NCBI RefSeq assembly: GCF_044344315.1
Contig: NZ_JBIJDC010000009.1
Span: 1-64,000, forward strand
Reading direction: 5' to 3'
From: Zoogloea sp044344315
GTDB taxonomy: Bacteria; Pseudomonadota; Gammaproteobacteria; Burkholderiales; Rhodocyclaceae
Length of the DNA stretch: 64,000 nt
Part shown: piece after piece, positions 57,118 through 64,000 of the stretch
Numbering within the stretch: position 1 is the stretch's first letter
Layout: each line of letters begins with the position of its first letter
Program-made: the position numbers and the translations under genes
The notes under the pieces: generated by a model
What the model was told of the DNA's origin: nothing
What the model saw: the letters and a program-made list of their open reading frames with translations, nothing else
The model's database searches: none

Positions 57118-58386
57118 TTATAGGGAGGACTGCAGCAGCCATGCGATGCCACCGCCGAGGCCGGCGCCCACCGCGAGCATGCCGCCGAGCACCCGCCAGC
57201 CAAGAGCGCTGCCGCCAAGGGTGAAGGCCAGCCCGGACTTGAACGCCAGGTTGGCGAGCATGGCCAGAAGGATGGCGACGGCTGCCGGCAGCGTCTCCAC
57301 TTTGCCCACCGTGTGCAGGCGCAGGGTGGACAGGGTGATGGCGTCCACGTCGGTCAGGCCGGAGGCCAGGGCCAGCAGGTAGAGCCCGCCACGCCCGGCG
57401 ATGTCCGACAGCCAGGCCGCGCACAGGAGCACGGCCGCGTAAAGCAGGCCAAAGCCGATGGCTGCGCGGAGTTCGGTCGGGTTGCGGGTCTCCGGGATGG
57501 GCAGGGCGTCCTTGCCGGCGAGTTGCCGCCAGTCACGGGCCAGCATGACGGCACCGAGCAGCACCGCCAGGGCGCAGCCGGTGGCCAGCAGGGGCACCAC
57601 CGGGGCCGACAGGGCGCCGGCGATGGCCAGGATGCGCACCACCATGATCAGGTTGGCGAGCAGGATCACCAGGCTGGCGGTCGCGGTCATGGCCGGGTTT
57701 TCGCGGGCGTGACGGGCGAACACCATGGTCGTCGCCGTGCTCGACACCAGCCCGCCGAGCAGGCCCAGCAGGGGCGCCCCATAGCGTGCACCGACCAGGC
57801 GCAGGGCCATGTAGCCCGCCAGGCTGACGCCCGAGATGAGCACGATCATCAGCCACACTTGGTGGGGGTTGATGGCCTCGTAGGGGCCGAAGCCCCGGTT
57901 GGGCAGGATGGGCAGCACGATCAGTGACAGCACCGAGAACTGCAGGATGGAGCGCCAATCCTGGGGCGTCAGGCGCGATGCCACGCCCCGCAACTCGGAC
58001 TTGAAGTAAAGCAGCATGGTGGAGCCCACCGCCGCCATCACGGCCAGCCGGCCGTGGCCCAGCCACACCATGGCACCGAGGGTGTAGCACACCAGCAGGG
58101 CGATCACCGAGGTGGTGCCAGGATCATTGGGCTCGGGCTGGCGGAAGTTGGCGGCGATGATCATCAGCGCCACCAGGGCGAAGCCTGCGATCAGCAGGGC
58201 CGGGGTGGCCAGCTGTTCGGTGAGCAGGGCGGCGATGGCGCCGAGCAGCCCGGTCAGCCCGAAGGTGCGCACGCCGGCCAGGGCCGCGGGGCGCCGCTCC
58301 CGCTCCAGGCCCATGAGCAGTCCGATGGCGGTGGCCAGCGCGAGGGCTTCCAGCTGGCGGGGTTCAAAGGGCAGCGAGAAGAGCAT
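57118..58386 (-). CDS. MgtC/SapB and DUF4010 domain membrane protein
   Basis: Polytopic membrane protein of 422 aa with 11-13 helices. The N-terminal MgtC-type region is LATAIGLLMGLERERRPAAL and AGVRTFGLTGLLGAIAALLT. The C-terminal DUF4010 part includes FGPYEAINPHQVWLMIVLIS, then LGGLVSSTATTMVFARHARE and TDVDAITLSTLRL. No transport substrate is established for this family. It is co-directional with amrBAS but could have its own promoter. Confidence 0.87.
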   Translation of the reverse strand: MLFSLPFEPRQLEALALATAIGLLMGLERERRPAALAGVRTFGLTGLLGAIAALLTEQLATPALLIAGFALVALMIIAANFRQPEPNDPGTTSVIALLVCYTLGAMVWLGHGRLAVMAAVGSTMLLYFKSELRGVASRLTPQDWRSILQFSVLSLIVLPILPNRGFGPYEAINPHQVWLMIVLISGVSLAGYMALRLVGARYGAPLLGLLGGLVSSTATTMVFARHARENPAMTATASLVILLANLIMVVRILAIAGALSAPVVPLLATGCALAVLLGAVMLARDWRQLAGKDALPIPETRNPTELRAAIGFGLLYAAVLLCAAWLSDIAGRGGLYLLALASGLTDVDAITLSTLRLHTVGKVETLPAAVAILLAMLANLAFKSGLAFTLGGSALGWRVLGGMLAVGAGLGGGIAWLLQSSL

Positions 58387-58445
58387 GGCGTGCTTTCAGG
58401 AGGCAGGAAGACACAATCAGCGGCAGAAGGCGAGGGGACATTGAG

Positions 58446-58451
58446 TAGAAT
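58446..58451 (+). promoter_or_regulatory. Candidate -10 (TAGAAT) immediately before ispD
   Basis: TAGAAT lies only 7 bases before the ispD ATG at 58459. If used, transcription would begin at or next to the start codon, giving a leaderless or very short-leader mRNA. No -35 was recognised. Confidence 0.3.
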
Positions 58452-58458
58452 TGCGCGG

Positions 58459-59160
58459 ATGCGAACCCCTACGACACGTTGCTTCGCCATTGTGCCCGCA
58501 GCCGGGAGCGGCAGCCGGATGCGCAGCGAGCAACCCAAACAATATCTTTCCCTTCTCGGCGAGCCCCTGATCCGCCATACCCTGGCGGTTTTGTGCGAGT
58601 CGCCGGTGATCGACCGCGTTTACGTTGTGCTCTCGGTCGGTGACCAGGAGTGGGACCGCCACGACTGGACTTCGTTCGGCGACCGCCTGGTGCCGCTGTT
58701 CTGCGGTGGTGCGTCCCGTGCCGACAGCGTGCTCAATGGCCTGCGGGCCATTGCCGATGACGCCTCGGAGGGCGACTGGATCCTCGTCCATGACGCCGCC
58801 CGGCCGTGCCTGGCGCCCTGGCATATCGAGGGGCTGGTGCGCGAGCTGATGCATGACGAGGTGGGCGGCATTCTGGCCGTGCCGGTGGCCGATACCCTGA
58901 AGCGCGAGGACAGCACCCACCATATCGCCGGTACGGTGCCGCGGGAGGGCCTGTGGCAGGCCCAGACGCCGCAGATGTTCCGTTACGTGATGCTCAAGCG
59001 GGCCCTCGAAACCGCGCGCCAGGTGACCGACGAGGCCAGCGCCATTGAGGCCATGGGCCTGCGCCCGCGCCTGGTCAGGGGCGACCCCACCAACCTGAAA
59101 GTCACTTTCCCCCTCGACCTGCACCTGGCCGAGTGGATTCTCCAGCACCGCGAGGCTTGA
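58459..59160 (+). CDS. ispD: 2-C-methyl-D-erythritol 4-phosphate cytidylyltransferase
   Basis: Third MEP-pathway step, making CDP-ME from MEP and CTP. It has 233 aa. The nucleotide motif IVPAAGSGSRMRSEQPKQYL is at residues 11-30, HDAARPCL follows mid-protein and GDPTNLKVTFPLDL is at the end. The ATG at 58459 is the best start; a TTG 18 bases earlier is in frame. The ispF ATG follows after 2 bases, so the two are coupled. The gene is divergent from the MgtC/DUF4010 gene. Confidence 0.96.
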   Translation: MRTPTTRCFAIVPAAGSGSRMRSEQPKQYLSLLGEPLIRHTLAVLCESPVIDRVYVVLSVGDQEWDRHDWTSFGDRLVPLFCGGASRADSVLNGLRAIADDASEGDWILVHDAARPCLAPWHIEGLVRELMHDEVGGILAVPVADTLKREDSTHHIAGTVPREGLWQAQTPQMFRYVMLKRALETARQVTDEASAIEAMGLRPRLVRGDPTNLKVTFPLDLHLAEWILQHREA

Positions 59161-59162
59161 AG

Positions 59163-59648
59163 ATGCACGTTCCGTTTCGTATCGGCCAGGGGTTTGATGT
59201 TCATGCCCTGGTTCCCGGTCGCCCGCTGATCATCGGCGGCGTGACGATTCCCTTTGCCAAGGGCCTGCTCGGGCATTCCGACGCCGACGTGCTGCTCCAC
59301 ACCATCACCGATGCGCTGCTGGGTGCCGCAGGGCTGGGAGACATCGGCCGGCATTTCCCGGATACCGATCCGCGTTTCGAGGGGGCAGACTCCCGGGTGT
59401 TGCTGCGTGAAGCGGCGGCGGCGGCCCGTGCGGCCGGTTGGGTGACGGTGAATGTGGACGCCACGGTGATTGCCCGGGCGCCGCGCATCCTGCCCCACGT
59501 GCCGGCCATGGTGGCCAACATCGCGGCCGATCTGGGCATTGATCCGGCTGCCGTCAACATCAAGGGCAAGACCACCGAGAAGCTGGGTTTCACCGGCCGC
59601 GGCGAGGGCATCGCCGCCCAGGCCGTGGCGCTGATGGCGTGGGTGTAA
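59163..59648 (+). CDS. ispF: 2-C-methyl-D-erythritol 2,4-cyclodiphosphate synthase
   Basis: Cyclises CDP-MEP to MEcPP, with zinc. It has 161 aa. The metal-binding DVHALVPGRPLIIGGV and HSDADVLLHTITDALLGA are visible, then DIGRHFPDTDP and VNIKGKTTEKLGFTGRGEGI. With dxr and ispD, four of the seven MEP steps apart from dxs, ispE, ispG and ispH are partly covered here: the window holds dxr, ispD and ispF only. A palindromic terminator follows after 39 bases. Confidence 0.97.
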   Translation: MHVPFRIGQGFDVHALVPGRPLIIGGVTIPFAKGLLGHSDADVLLHTITDALLGAAGLGDIGRHFPDTDPRFEGADSRVLLREAAAAARAAGWVTVNVDATVIARAPRILPHVPAMVANIAADLGIDPAAVNIKGKTTEKLGFTGRGEGIAAQAVALMAWV

Positions 59649-59687
59649 GCCTGAGGGCAGAGCTGCAGAAGGCGTGATCCGCATGCG

Positions 59688-59713
59688 ACGAAGCCGGCAA
59701 TTGCCGGCTTCGT
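59688..59713. terminator. Palindromic bidirectional terminator after ispF
   Basis: A 26-base perfect palindrome (59688-59713, arms ACGAAGCCGGCAA and its complement) separates ispF and the convergent PEP-CTERM gene. The plus side is followed by GCTTTCTGCTT. As there is no unpaired loop, the centre AATT would form the turn. Confidence 0.7.
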
Positions 59714-59722
59714 GCTTTCTGC

Positions 59723-60562
59723 TTACTGACTCACGGGCCTGCGCCGCCGGGCCACGCCGGCGAGACCGAAGGCTCCGAGGACCAGGGCCAGGGAGGCCGG
59801 TTCGGCCACCGTGGCAGCGGGCGGATCGATGATGATGATGTCGTTGGCGCAGAGCATCGTCCATTGCACGTCAAAGCTCTCGGAGGGGTTGCTGCCGACC
59901 CAGTGGTTGCCAAATACGGATACCGGGATCTCCAGCTCGTAGAACCAGTGATTTCCACCCAGCGTACCCATGTTGCCGAAGCTGTTGGAGATGACCATGT
60001 CGGCATTGCCCACATCGGTGCCGGTGTTGACCTTGGTGAGGTAGGTGGAGTTGGCGGGGTCGTAGACGCCGGGGGCGCTCCACAGGCCGGTGGCCCAGTC
60101 GGCATTGGTGGTGCTCACCACGTCGCCCTGCAGCAGGGTGCTGCTGCGGTTGGCAGTGAGAACGCCGAATTCAAAGCTGCCGTCACGGCCGAAGTCGATG
60201 GCGAAGTCGCCGCGGCCGTAGCTGTTGCTGCCGTTGGGAGTGCTCGGGTCGTGACCGGTGATCAGGCCCAGGGCCAGGTAGGTCTGGCCGTCGGTGCGGG
60301 TGTACCAGGTCAGGTAAAGGGCTTCGGCGTCGTAGGCCTGGCCGCCCCAGCCGGGGCTCAGGTAGCCGCCGTTGGCATTGCTCTGGTCTTCCACCGTGTA
60401 CAGCACGCCGTTGTTCGGCGTCCACCCTGCGACGCTGCCATTGTTCCTGACACCCCAGTCGGCAAAGTTGCCGTCGATGGTCAGCGGATCTGCATGAGCG
60501 GGAAGGGCGATGACCGTGGTGACCAGGGCAAGGGCGAGGCCGGCGAGGGATGTAGTTTTCAT
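59723..60562 (-). CDS. PEP-CTERM sorting-domain exported protein
   Basis: Secreted protein of 279 aa from ATG 60562. The signal peptide ends LPAHA/DPLTIDGNFADWGV, and the mature domain starts with the TIDGxFxDW motif common to CBM9-like/DOMON-type beta-sandwiches. The C-terminus is the PEP-CTERM tripartite signal: VAEPASLALVLGAFGLAGVA, then RRRRPVSQ. The usual Pro of VPEP is Ala here. The signal implies an exosortase (EpsH) elsewhere in the genome; none is in the window. Function is unknown. Confidence 0.88.
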   Translation of the reverse strand: MKTTSLAGLALALVTTVIALPAHADPLTIDGNFADWGVRNNGSVAGWTPNNGVLYTVEDQSNANGGYLSPGWGGQAYDAEALYLTWYTRTDGQTYLALGLITGHDPSTPNGSNSYGRGDFAIDFGRDGSFEFGVLTANRSSTLLQGDVVSTTNADWATGLWSAPGVYDPANSTYLTKVNTGTDVGNADMVISNSFGNMGTLGGNHWFYELEIPVSVFGNHWVGSNPSESFDVQWTMLCANDIIIIDPPAATVAEPASLALVLGAFGLAGVARRRRPVSQ

Positions 60563-60655
60563 GGGGCACACCAATCTGGATGGAATGGTGGCGAGAATAG
60601 GAGCCCGCGGCCGTCGGGCGGCGGCACTTCCTCACGGATGGTGCGTGGGTAGGGG

Positions 60656-60696
60656 CAAAAGAGCAGGCAGTTGCGACCCCGGTCACAGCTGCCTGC
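60656..60696 (-). terminator. Rho-independent terminator for the host-attachment-family gene
   Basis: An 11-pair stem (60663-60673 with 60686-60696, one G-U pair) and a 12-base loop is followed on the minus strand by CTCTTTTG, a U-run. It lies 73 bases beyond the 60769 gene's stop and before the PEP-CTERM gene, separating the two. Confidence 0.65.
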
Positions 60697-60768
60697 AAGC
60701 GCGGTGTACCCCTCGGGCCGGTCAACGCCGTCAGGACGGCGGATGGGCGCGGGGGAGCCGCGGGGAGG

Positions 60769-61209
60769 TCAGACGAACAGGCACTGCTCCAGGCGCCCGC
60801 ACAGGGCGGGCTCGGGGGATTTGGTGTAGTCCTTCTCGAAGCGGTCGGTGACCAGCTGGGCGGTGGGGCGGTCCAGGGTGGCGTTGAGCATGCCCATGAA
60901 GGCGGGTGGGGCGATGAGAATGGCGCGGCCGAACTTGTTGTGGCTGCGGCCCATGTAAAGCTCCTTGGCCAGCATCTGGGCAAAGGCCCGTGCGGCGTTC
61001 TGCTTGGGTGGGGTGGCTTGTTCCCGGGCACCGTGGCCGCTGCCTGCGGCCTGCATCTGTCCGGCCCGGTCGGAGGCCAGGTCGGCGTTTTTCATGCGGC
61101 TTTCGGGGTGAGCGATCTCCTTCACCAGCTGCAGGCCTTTCTTGGGCCCCAGGTTGGCGTACAGACGGGCAAGACTCGCGTTGGCGACAAGAATCCAGGT
61201 GATGACCAT
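60769..61209 (-). CDS. Host-attachment-protein family (PF10116-like)
   Basis: A 146-aa soluble protein of the family annotated as required for attachment to host cells (MVITWILVANASLARLYANL, then LVKEIAHPESRMKNADLASD, and FAQMLAKELYMGRSHNKFGR). The family is also found in free-living bacteria, so the name does not prove host contact. ATG 61209 is preferred; a longer start at 61233 would add eight residues. mtfA precedes it by 70 bases, and a terminator follows. Confidence 0.83.
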   Translation of the reverse strand: MVITWILVANASLARLYANLGPKKGLQLVKEIAHPESRMKNADLASDRAGQMQAAGSGHGAREQATPPKQNAARAFAQMLAKELYMGRSHNKFGRAILIAPPAFMGMLNATLDRPTAQLVTDRFEKDYTKSPEPALCGRLEQCLFV

Positions 61210-61279
61210 GAGTTGCTCTCCACTTTCTGTCATGAATGCCGGAGCGGCCTAAGCAATGTAGACAGCCCCGCTGGGCAAA

Positions 61280-62083
61280 TCAAAGGGAGCTTGTCTGATC
61301 CCCCGGTGCGGCCCGCCCGAGGCGGGCTTCACCCACGGCCGGGTCTTGTCCGAAGTAGCCGGAAAGCTGTTCGTAAACAGCGGGGTACTCGGATTTTAGG
61401 AGGCCGGGGGTTTCAAAGAAGGCCTCGCTCATCACGGCAAAGAACTCGGCAGGATGCTCGGCCCCGTAGGGGTCGAGGGCGGTGTCCTCGCCCTGGTCCA
61501 CCCGGCTGCAGAAGTCGTCGTAGGCAGGCTGGAAGGCCCGCGCCCAGGCGCTGGCGGAGAGATGGGCGGGCAGCCGCGGGTAGCCATCCACTTCGCCGTT
61601 GCCCATGTCGAGTTTGTGGGCAAATTCGTGAATCACCACATTGATGCCATCGAAGGGGTTTTCGCCCTCGAACCACGACAGCAACACCGGACCGCCTTCC
61701 CAGGCCTCGCCGAGCACCTCGTCGTTGTACTCGTGCACGACGCCGTCCTCGTCGATGACGCTGCGGGGGATCACGAAGTCGCCCGGGTACACGATGATGC
61801 CCACCCAGTCGGCGTAGGCGTCCAGCCCGATGTTCAGCACCGGCAGGCAGGCCTGCAGGGCGATGGAGAGGAGGAGGGTGTCGGTGATGATCACTCCCTC
61901 GGCCCCATGCACCTGCTTGTCGGCGAGGAACTCGAGGGCCATGCGGCGCAGGCGCGGGCGGTCTTCCGGCGGCAGGTAGTCGAGAAAGGGCAGGCTGCTC
62001 TCGACGGCGCTCCACTGCTCGGGCGATATCGTGTGGCGGTCGGCGGCGCGCTGGCGTCGCCAGCGGCGAAAGGCGGAAAACAT
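61280..62083 (-). CDS. mtfA: MtfA-like zinc-dependent peptidase
   Basis: Homologue of E. coli MtfA, a zinc aminopeptidase that binds the Mlc repressor of the glucose PTS. It has 267 aa. The zinc site is IHEFAHKLDMGNGEVDGYP (HExxH at about residue 150), with a downstream acidic ligand in the HPAEFFAVMSEAFF region. ATG 62083 (MFSAFRRWRRQRAADRH) matches the family N-terminus; the longer upstream frame overlaps the relA start region. Whether Mlc exists in this organism is not shown. Confidence 0.93.
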   Translation of the reverse strand: MFSAFRRWRRQRAADRHTISPEQWSAVESSLPFLDYLPPEDRPRLRRMALEFLADKQVHGAEGVIITDTLLLSIALQACLPVLNIGLDAYADWVGIIVYPGDFVIPRSVIDEDGVVHEYNDEVLGEAWEGGPVLLSWFEGENPFDGINVVIHEFAHKLDMGNGEVDGYPRLPAHLSASAWARAFQPAYDDFCSRVDQGEDTALDPYGAEHPAEFFAVMSEAFFETPGLLKSEYPAVYEQLSGYFGQDPAVGEARLGRAAPGDQTSSL

Positions 62084-62207
62084 GGGCTCGGGAGAGGTGT
62101 CGATGAAACTGAAATGGCCGGCGTGGGGTCGGAGTGGCGCACCTGACATCACCGGCGGGGCGATCAAGATCAAACTTTCACTGCTCAGCCTATAGGATAA
62201 TGCCGGC

Positions 62208-64000
62208 ATGGTCGCCGTTACTCATTCGATATCCCAGTCCGTGTCCTCGTTGTCCTCAGCCGAGTTGCTGTGTGAGGGCCTGCTGCCCGACGATGCCCGC
62301 CGCGTTGGCGATGCCCTTGCCTGGGTCCAGCCCATCTATGAAAGCCGTACTCTCGGCACCCAGGAGCAGGTGTGGCAGCATGCCCTCGGCACGGCGCTGA
62401 TTGCGGCATCCCTGCGCCTCGACGCGGACACCCGCATCGCGGCCCTGTGCTTTGCGGTGGGTGACGTGCTCGACCACCCTAACGAGGAAATCGTTACCCG
62501 TTACGGTGACAGCGTGGCCCGACTGGTGGATGGCTTGCGTCGCCTCAACGGCCTGCGTGTCATCACCCGCATGACCACCACTGCCAGCGCACCCGAGATC
62601 CGTGCCCAGAGCGAAGTGCTGCGCAAGATGCTGCTGGCCATGGTCGAGGACATCCGAGTGGTGCTGCTGCGGGTGGCGTCCCGCACCCAGACCCTGCGCT
62701 ATTTCACCGACCACCCGGGCCGCACCCGCGAGTCCATCGCCCGCGAGAGCCTCGACATCTACGCCCCCCTGGCCAACCGGCTGGGCATCTGGCAACTCAA
62801 GTGGGAGCTGGAGGATCTCTCCTTCCGCTTTCTGGAGCCGGAGACCTACAAGCGCATCGCCCGCATGCTCGACGAGCGCCGGGTGGAGCGCGAGCAGTTC
62901 ATCGTCGATGCGGTGGCGCGCCTCAAGAGCGAGGTGCAGGCCATCGGGGTGACGGCCGAGGTTTATGGTCGACCCAAACACATCTACAGCATCTACAACA
63001 AGATGCGCGCCAAGCGGCTGGATTTCTCGCAGATCTACGATGTGCGCGCCCTGCGCGTGCTGGTGGCCGAGGTGAAGGACTGCTACGCCGTGCTTGGCAT
63101 CGTGCACCAGATCTGGACCCCGATCCCCAAGGAGTTCGACGACTACATCTCGATGCCCAAGGGCAACAACTACCAGTCCCTGCACACCGCCGTGTATGCC
63201 GGTGATGGTCGGGCCCTGGAGGTGCAGATCCGCACCCACGATATGCACAACCACGCCGAGCTCGGGGTGGCTGCTCACTGGCGTTACAAGGAAGGCAGCG
63301 GGCCCTCCAGCGGCGACTACGACGAGAAGATCGCCCTGCTGCGCAGCCTGCTGTCGTGGCGTGACGAGGTCACCGATTCGGCCGACTGGCTGGAACAGTT
63401 CAAGCGCGCCTCGCTGGATGACACCATCTACGTGCTCACGCCCCAGGGGCGGGTGATCGATCTGCCCCGCGGCGCGACGCCCATCGACTTTGCCTACCGG
63501 GTGCATACCGATCTCGGCCACCGCTGCCGCGGCGCCAAGGTCAATGGTCAATTGGTGACCCTCAACACCCCCCTGGAAAGCGGCCAGACGGTGGAGATCA
63601 TGTCCACCAAGGAGGGCGGCCCGTCCCGTGACTGGCTCAACGCCCACCAGAGCTACGTGGCCACGCCGCGAGCCCGCCAGAAGATCAAGCAGTATTTCAG
63701 CGCCCTCGAAGAGGAAGAGCTGCTGGTGCGCGGGCGCAGTGTGCTGACCCGTGAGATTCAACGCGAGGGCCATGGTCAGGTCAATCTCGACGACCTGGCG
63801 ACACGCCTTGGTTTCAAGGGGCCGGACGCCCTGTTCATCGCCGCCGGCCGTGGTGAGGTGGGGCCGCGGGCCATCCAGATTGCCCTGCGGGGGGCCGACT
63901 CCGTCGATGCGCCGTCCGAGACGCCCGAGGTCATCATCGGGCAGAGCCACCCGGGTGACGCAGGTGACACCATCCTGATCGTCGGCGTGGGCAAGCTGAT
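62208..64000 (+). CDS. relA: GTP pyrophosphokinase RelA (3' end outside window)
   Basis: Ribosome-linked (p)ppGpp synthetase; about 597 residues are visible of roughly 740. The N-terminal HD region is degenerate (IAALCFAVGDVLDHPNEEIV lacks the HD pair), so hydrolase activity is not expected. The synthetase has YGRPKHIYSIYNKM and KEFDDYISMPKGNNYQSLHT, with the EFDD motif of RelA and not the RxKD of SpoT. VQIRTHDMHNHAELGVAAHW and a TGS domain (TIYVLTPQGRVIDLPRGAT) follow. A GATAAT at 62196-62201 could be the -10. The gene is divergent from mtfA. Confidence 0.96.
   Translation, partial: MVAVTHSISQSVSSLSSAELLCEGLLPDDARRVGDALAWVQPIYESRTLGTQEQVWQHALGTALIAASLRLDADTRIAALCFAVGDVLDHPNEEIVTRYGDSVARLVDGLRRLNGLRVITRMTTTASAPEIRAQSEVLRKMLLAMVEDIRVVLLRVASRTQTLRYFTDHPGRTRESIARESLDIYAPLANRLGIWQLKWELEDLSFRFLEPETYKRIARMLDERRVEREQFIVDAVARLKSEVQAIGVTAEVYGRPKHIYSIYNKMRAKRLDFSQIYDVRALRVLVAEVKDCYAVLGIVHQIWTPIPKEFDDYISMPKGNNYQSLHTAVYAGDGRALEVQIRTHDMHNHAELGVAAHWRYKEGSGPSSGDYDEKIALLRSLLSWRDEVTDSADWLEQFKRASLDDTIYVLTPQGRVIDLPRGATPIDFAYRVHTDLGHRCRGAKVNGQLVTLNTPLESGQTVEIMSTKEGGPSRDWLNAHQSYVATPRARQKIKQYFSALEEEELLVRGRSVLTREIQREGHGQVNLDDLATRLGFKGPDALFIAAGRGEVGPRAIQIALRGADSVDAPSETPEVIIGQSHPGDAGDTILIVGVGKL

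Noticed and set aside
60769..61209. Proof of a host-associated lifestyle from the host-attachment family name
   Set aside because: The family is common in free-living bacteria, and nothing else in the window suggests host contact.
1..64000. CRISPR array, tRNA, rRNA or IS elements
   Set aside because: I read the gaps and saw no spaced direct repeats, cloverleaf-like ends, or transposase frames. Short tRNA-like folds cannot be fully excluded without a search.

Overview
The window is one continuous piece of a high-GC bacterial chromosome, dense with housekeeping genes. Gene order (map | rpsB-tsf-pyrH-frr-uppS-cdsA-dxr-rseP-bamA-skp-lpxD-fabZ-lpxA-lpxB-rnhB; bioA-F-H-C-D; ppk | ppx; yciB-yciI-bolA-ppiC; ispD-ispF), short overlaps between genes, many GTG starts, a PEP-CTERM protein and a RelA-type (p)ppGpp synthetase all point to a Gram-negative betaproteobacterium. 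The best fit is Rhodocyclales (Azospira/Dechloromonas-like). The rank is inference from gene order and protein character, not from a database search. I found no rRNA, tRNA, IS element, prophage, CRISPR array or replication origin.

Layout. 1-3145 (minus): glnD (cut by the window edge) and map. 3241-18795 (plus): a long envelope and translation run covering ribosomal protein S2, EF-Ts, UMP kinase, ribosome recycling factor, undecaprenyl-PP and CDP-diglyceride synthesis, Dxr, RseP, BamA, Skp, lipid A steps LpxD-FabZ-LpxA-LpxB, RNase HII, a four-helix CopD-like protein and a TrmH-type methyltransferase. 18784-23457 (minus): a five-gene biotin operon in which every junction overlaps. 23569-27063 (minus): a repeat-containing lipoprotein and polyphosphate kinase, divergent from exopolyphosphatase at 27222. 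28743-32246 (plus): an MCE/Mla-type lipid transporter with a STAS-MlaE fusion. 32301-38946: a crotonase-fold protein, a TatD nuclease, a TetR regulator, etfBA, a CbiM-like permease and a 598-aa acyl-CoA dehydrogenase. 39080-44286 (minus): PpiC, BolA, YciI, YciB, a truncated globin, an ETHE1-like sulfur dioxygenase and an EnvZ/OmpR pair. 44478-49060 (plus): a small exported protein, tsaB, rimI, a family-4 uracil-DNA glycosylase, lemA and two TPM-domain proteins. 49075-52305 (minus): a six-PAS orphan histidine kinase, divergent from tadA. 52414-53821 (plus): tadA, an L,D-transpeptidase-like protein and a GNAT protein. 53854-58386 (minus): the most intriguing block, amrB-amrA-amrS (the AmmeMemoRadiSam trio, function unknown) flanked by an MgtC/DUF4010 membrane protein and an alpha/beta-hydrolase that appears to have lost its catalytic Ser and His. 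58459-59648 (plus): ispD-ispF. 59723-62083 (minus): a PEP-CTERM protein, a host-attachment-family protein and an MtfA-like peptidase. 62208-64000 (plus): relA, cut by the window edge.

The genes form functional groups: isoprenoid and cell-wall lipid supply (uppS, dxr, ispD, ispF), outer-membrane assembly (bamA, skp, rseP, lpx genes, Mla-like transporter), stress signalling by polyphosphate and (p)ppGpp (ppk, ppx, relA), and acyl-CoA oxidation with ETF under a likely TetR repressor. The best candidates for undescribed biology are the 53854-58386 island, the catalytically altered crotonase and hydrolase, and the orphan sensor and surface proteins. Start codons were chosen by RBS, gene overlap and family length, and several differ from the longest open frame. 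No gene-free stretch exceeds 300 bases.
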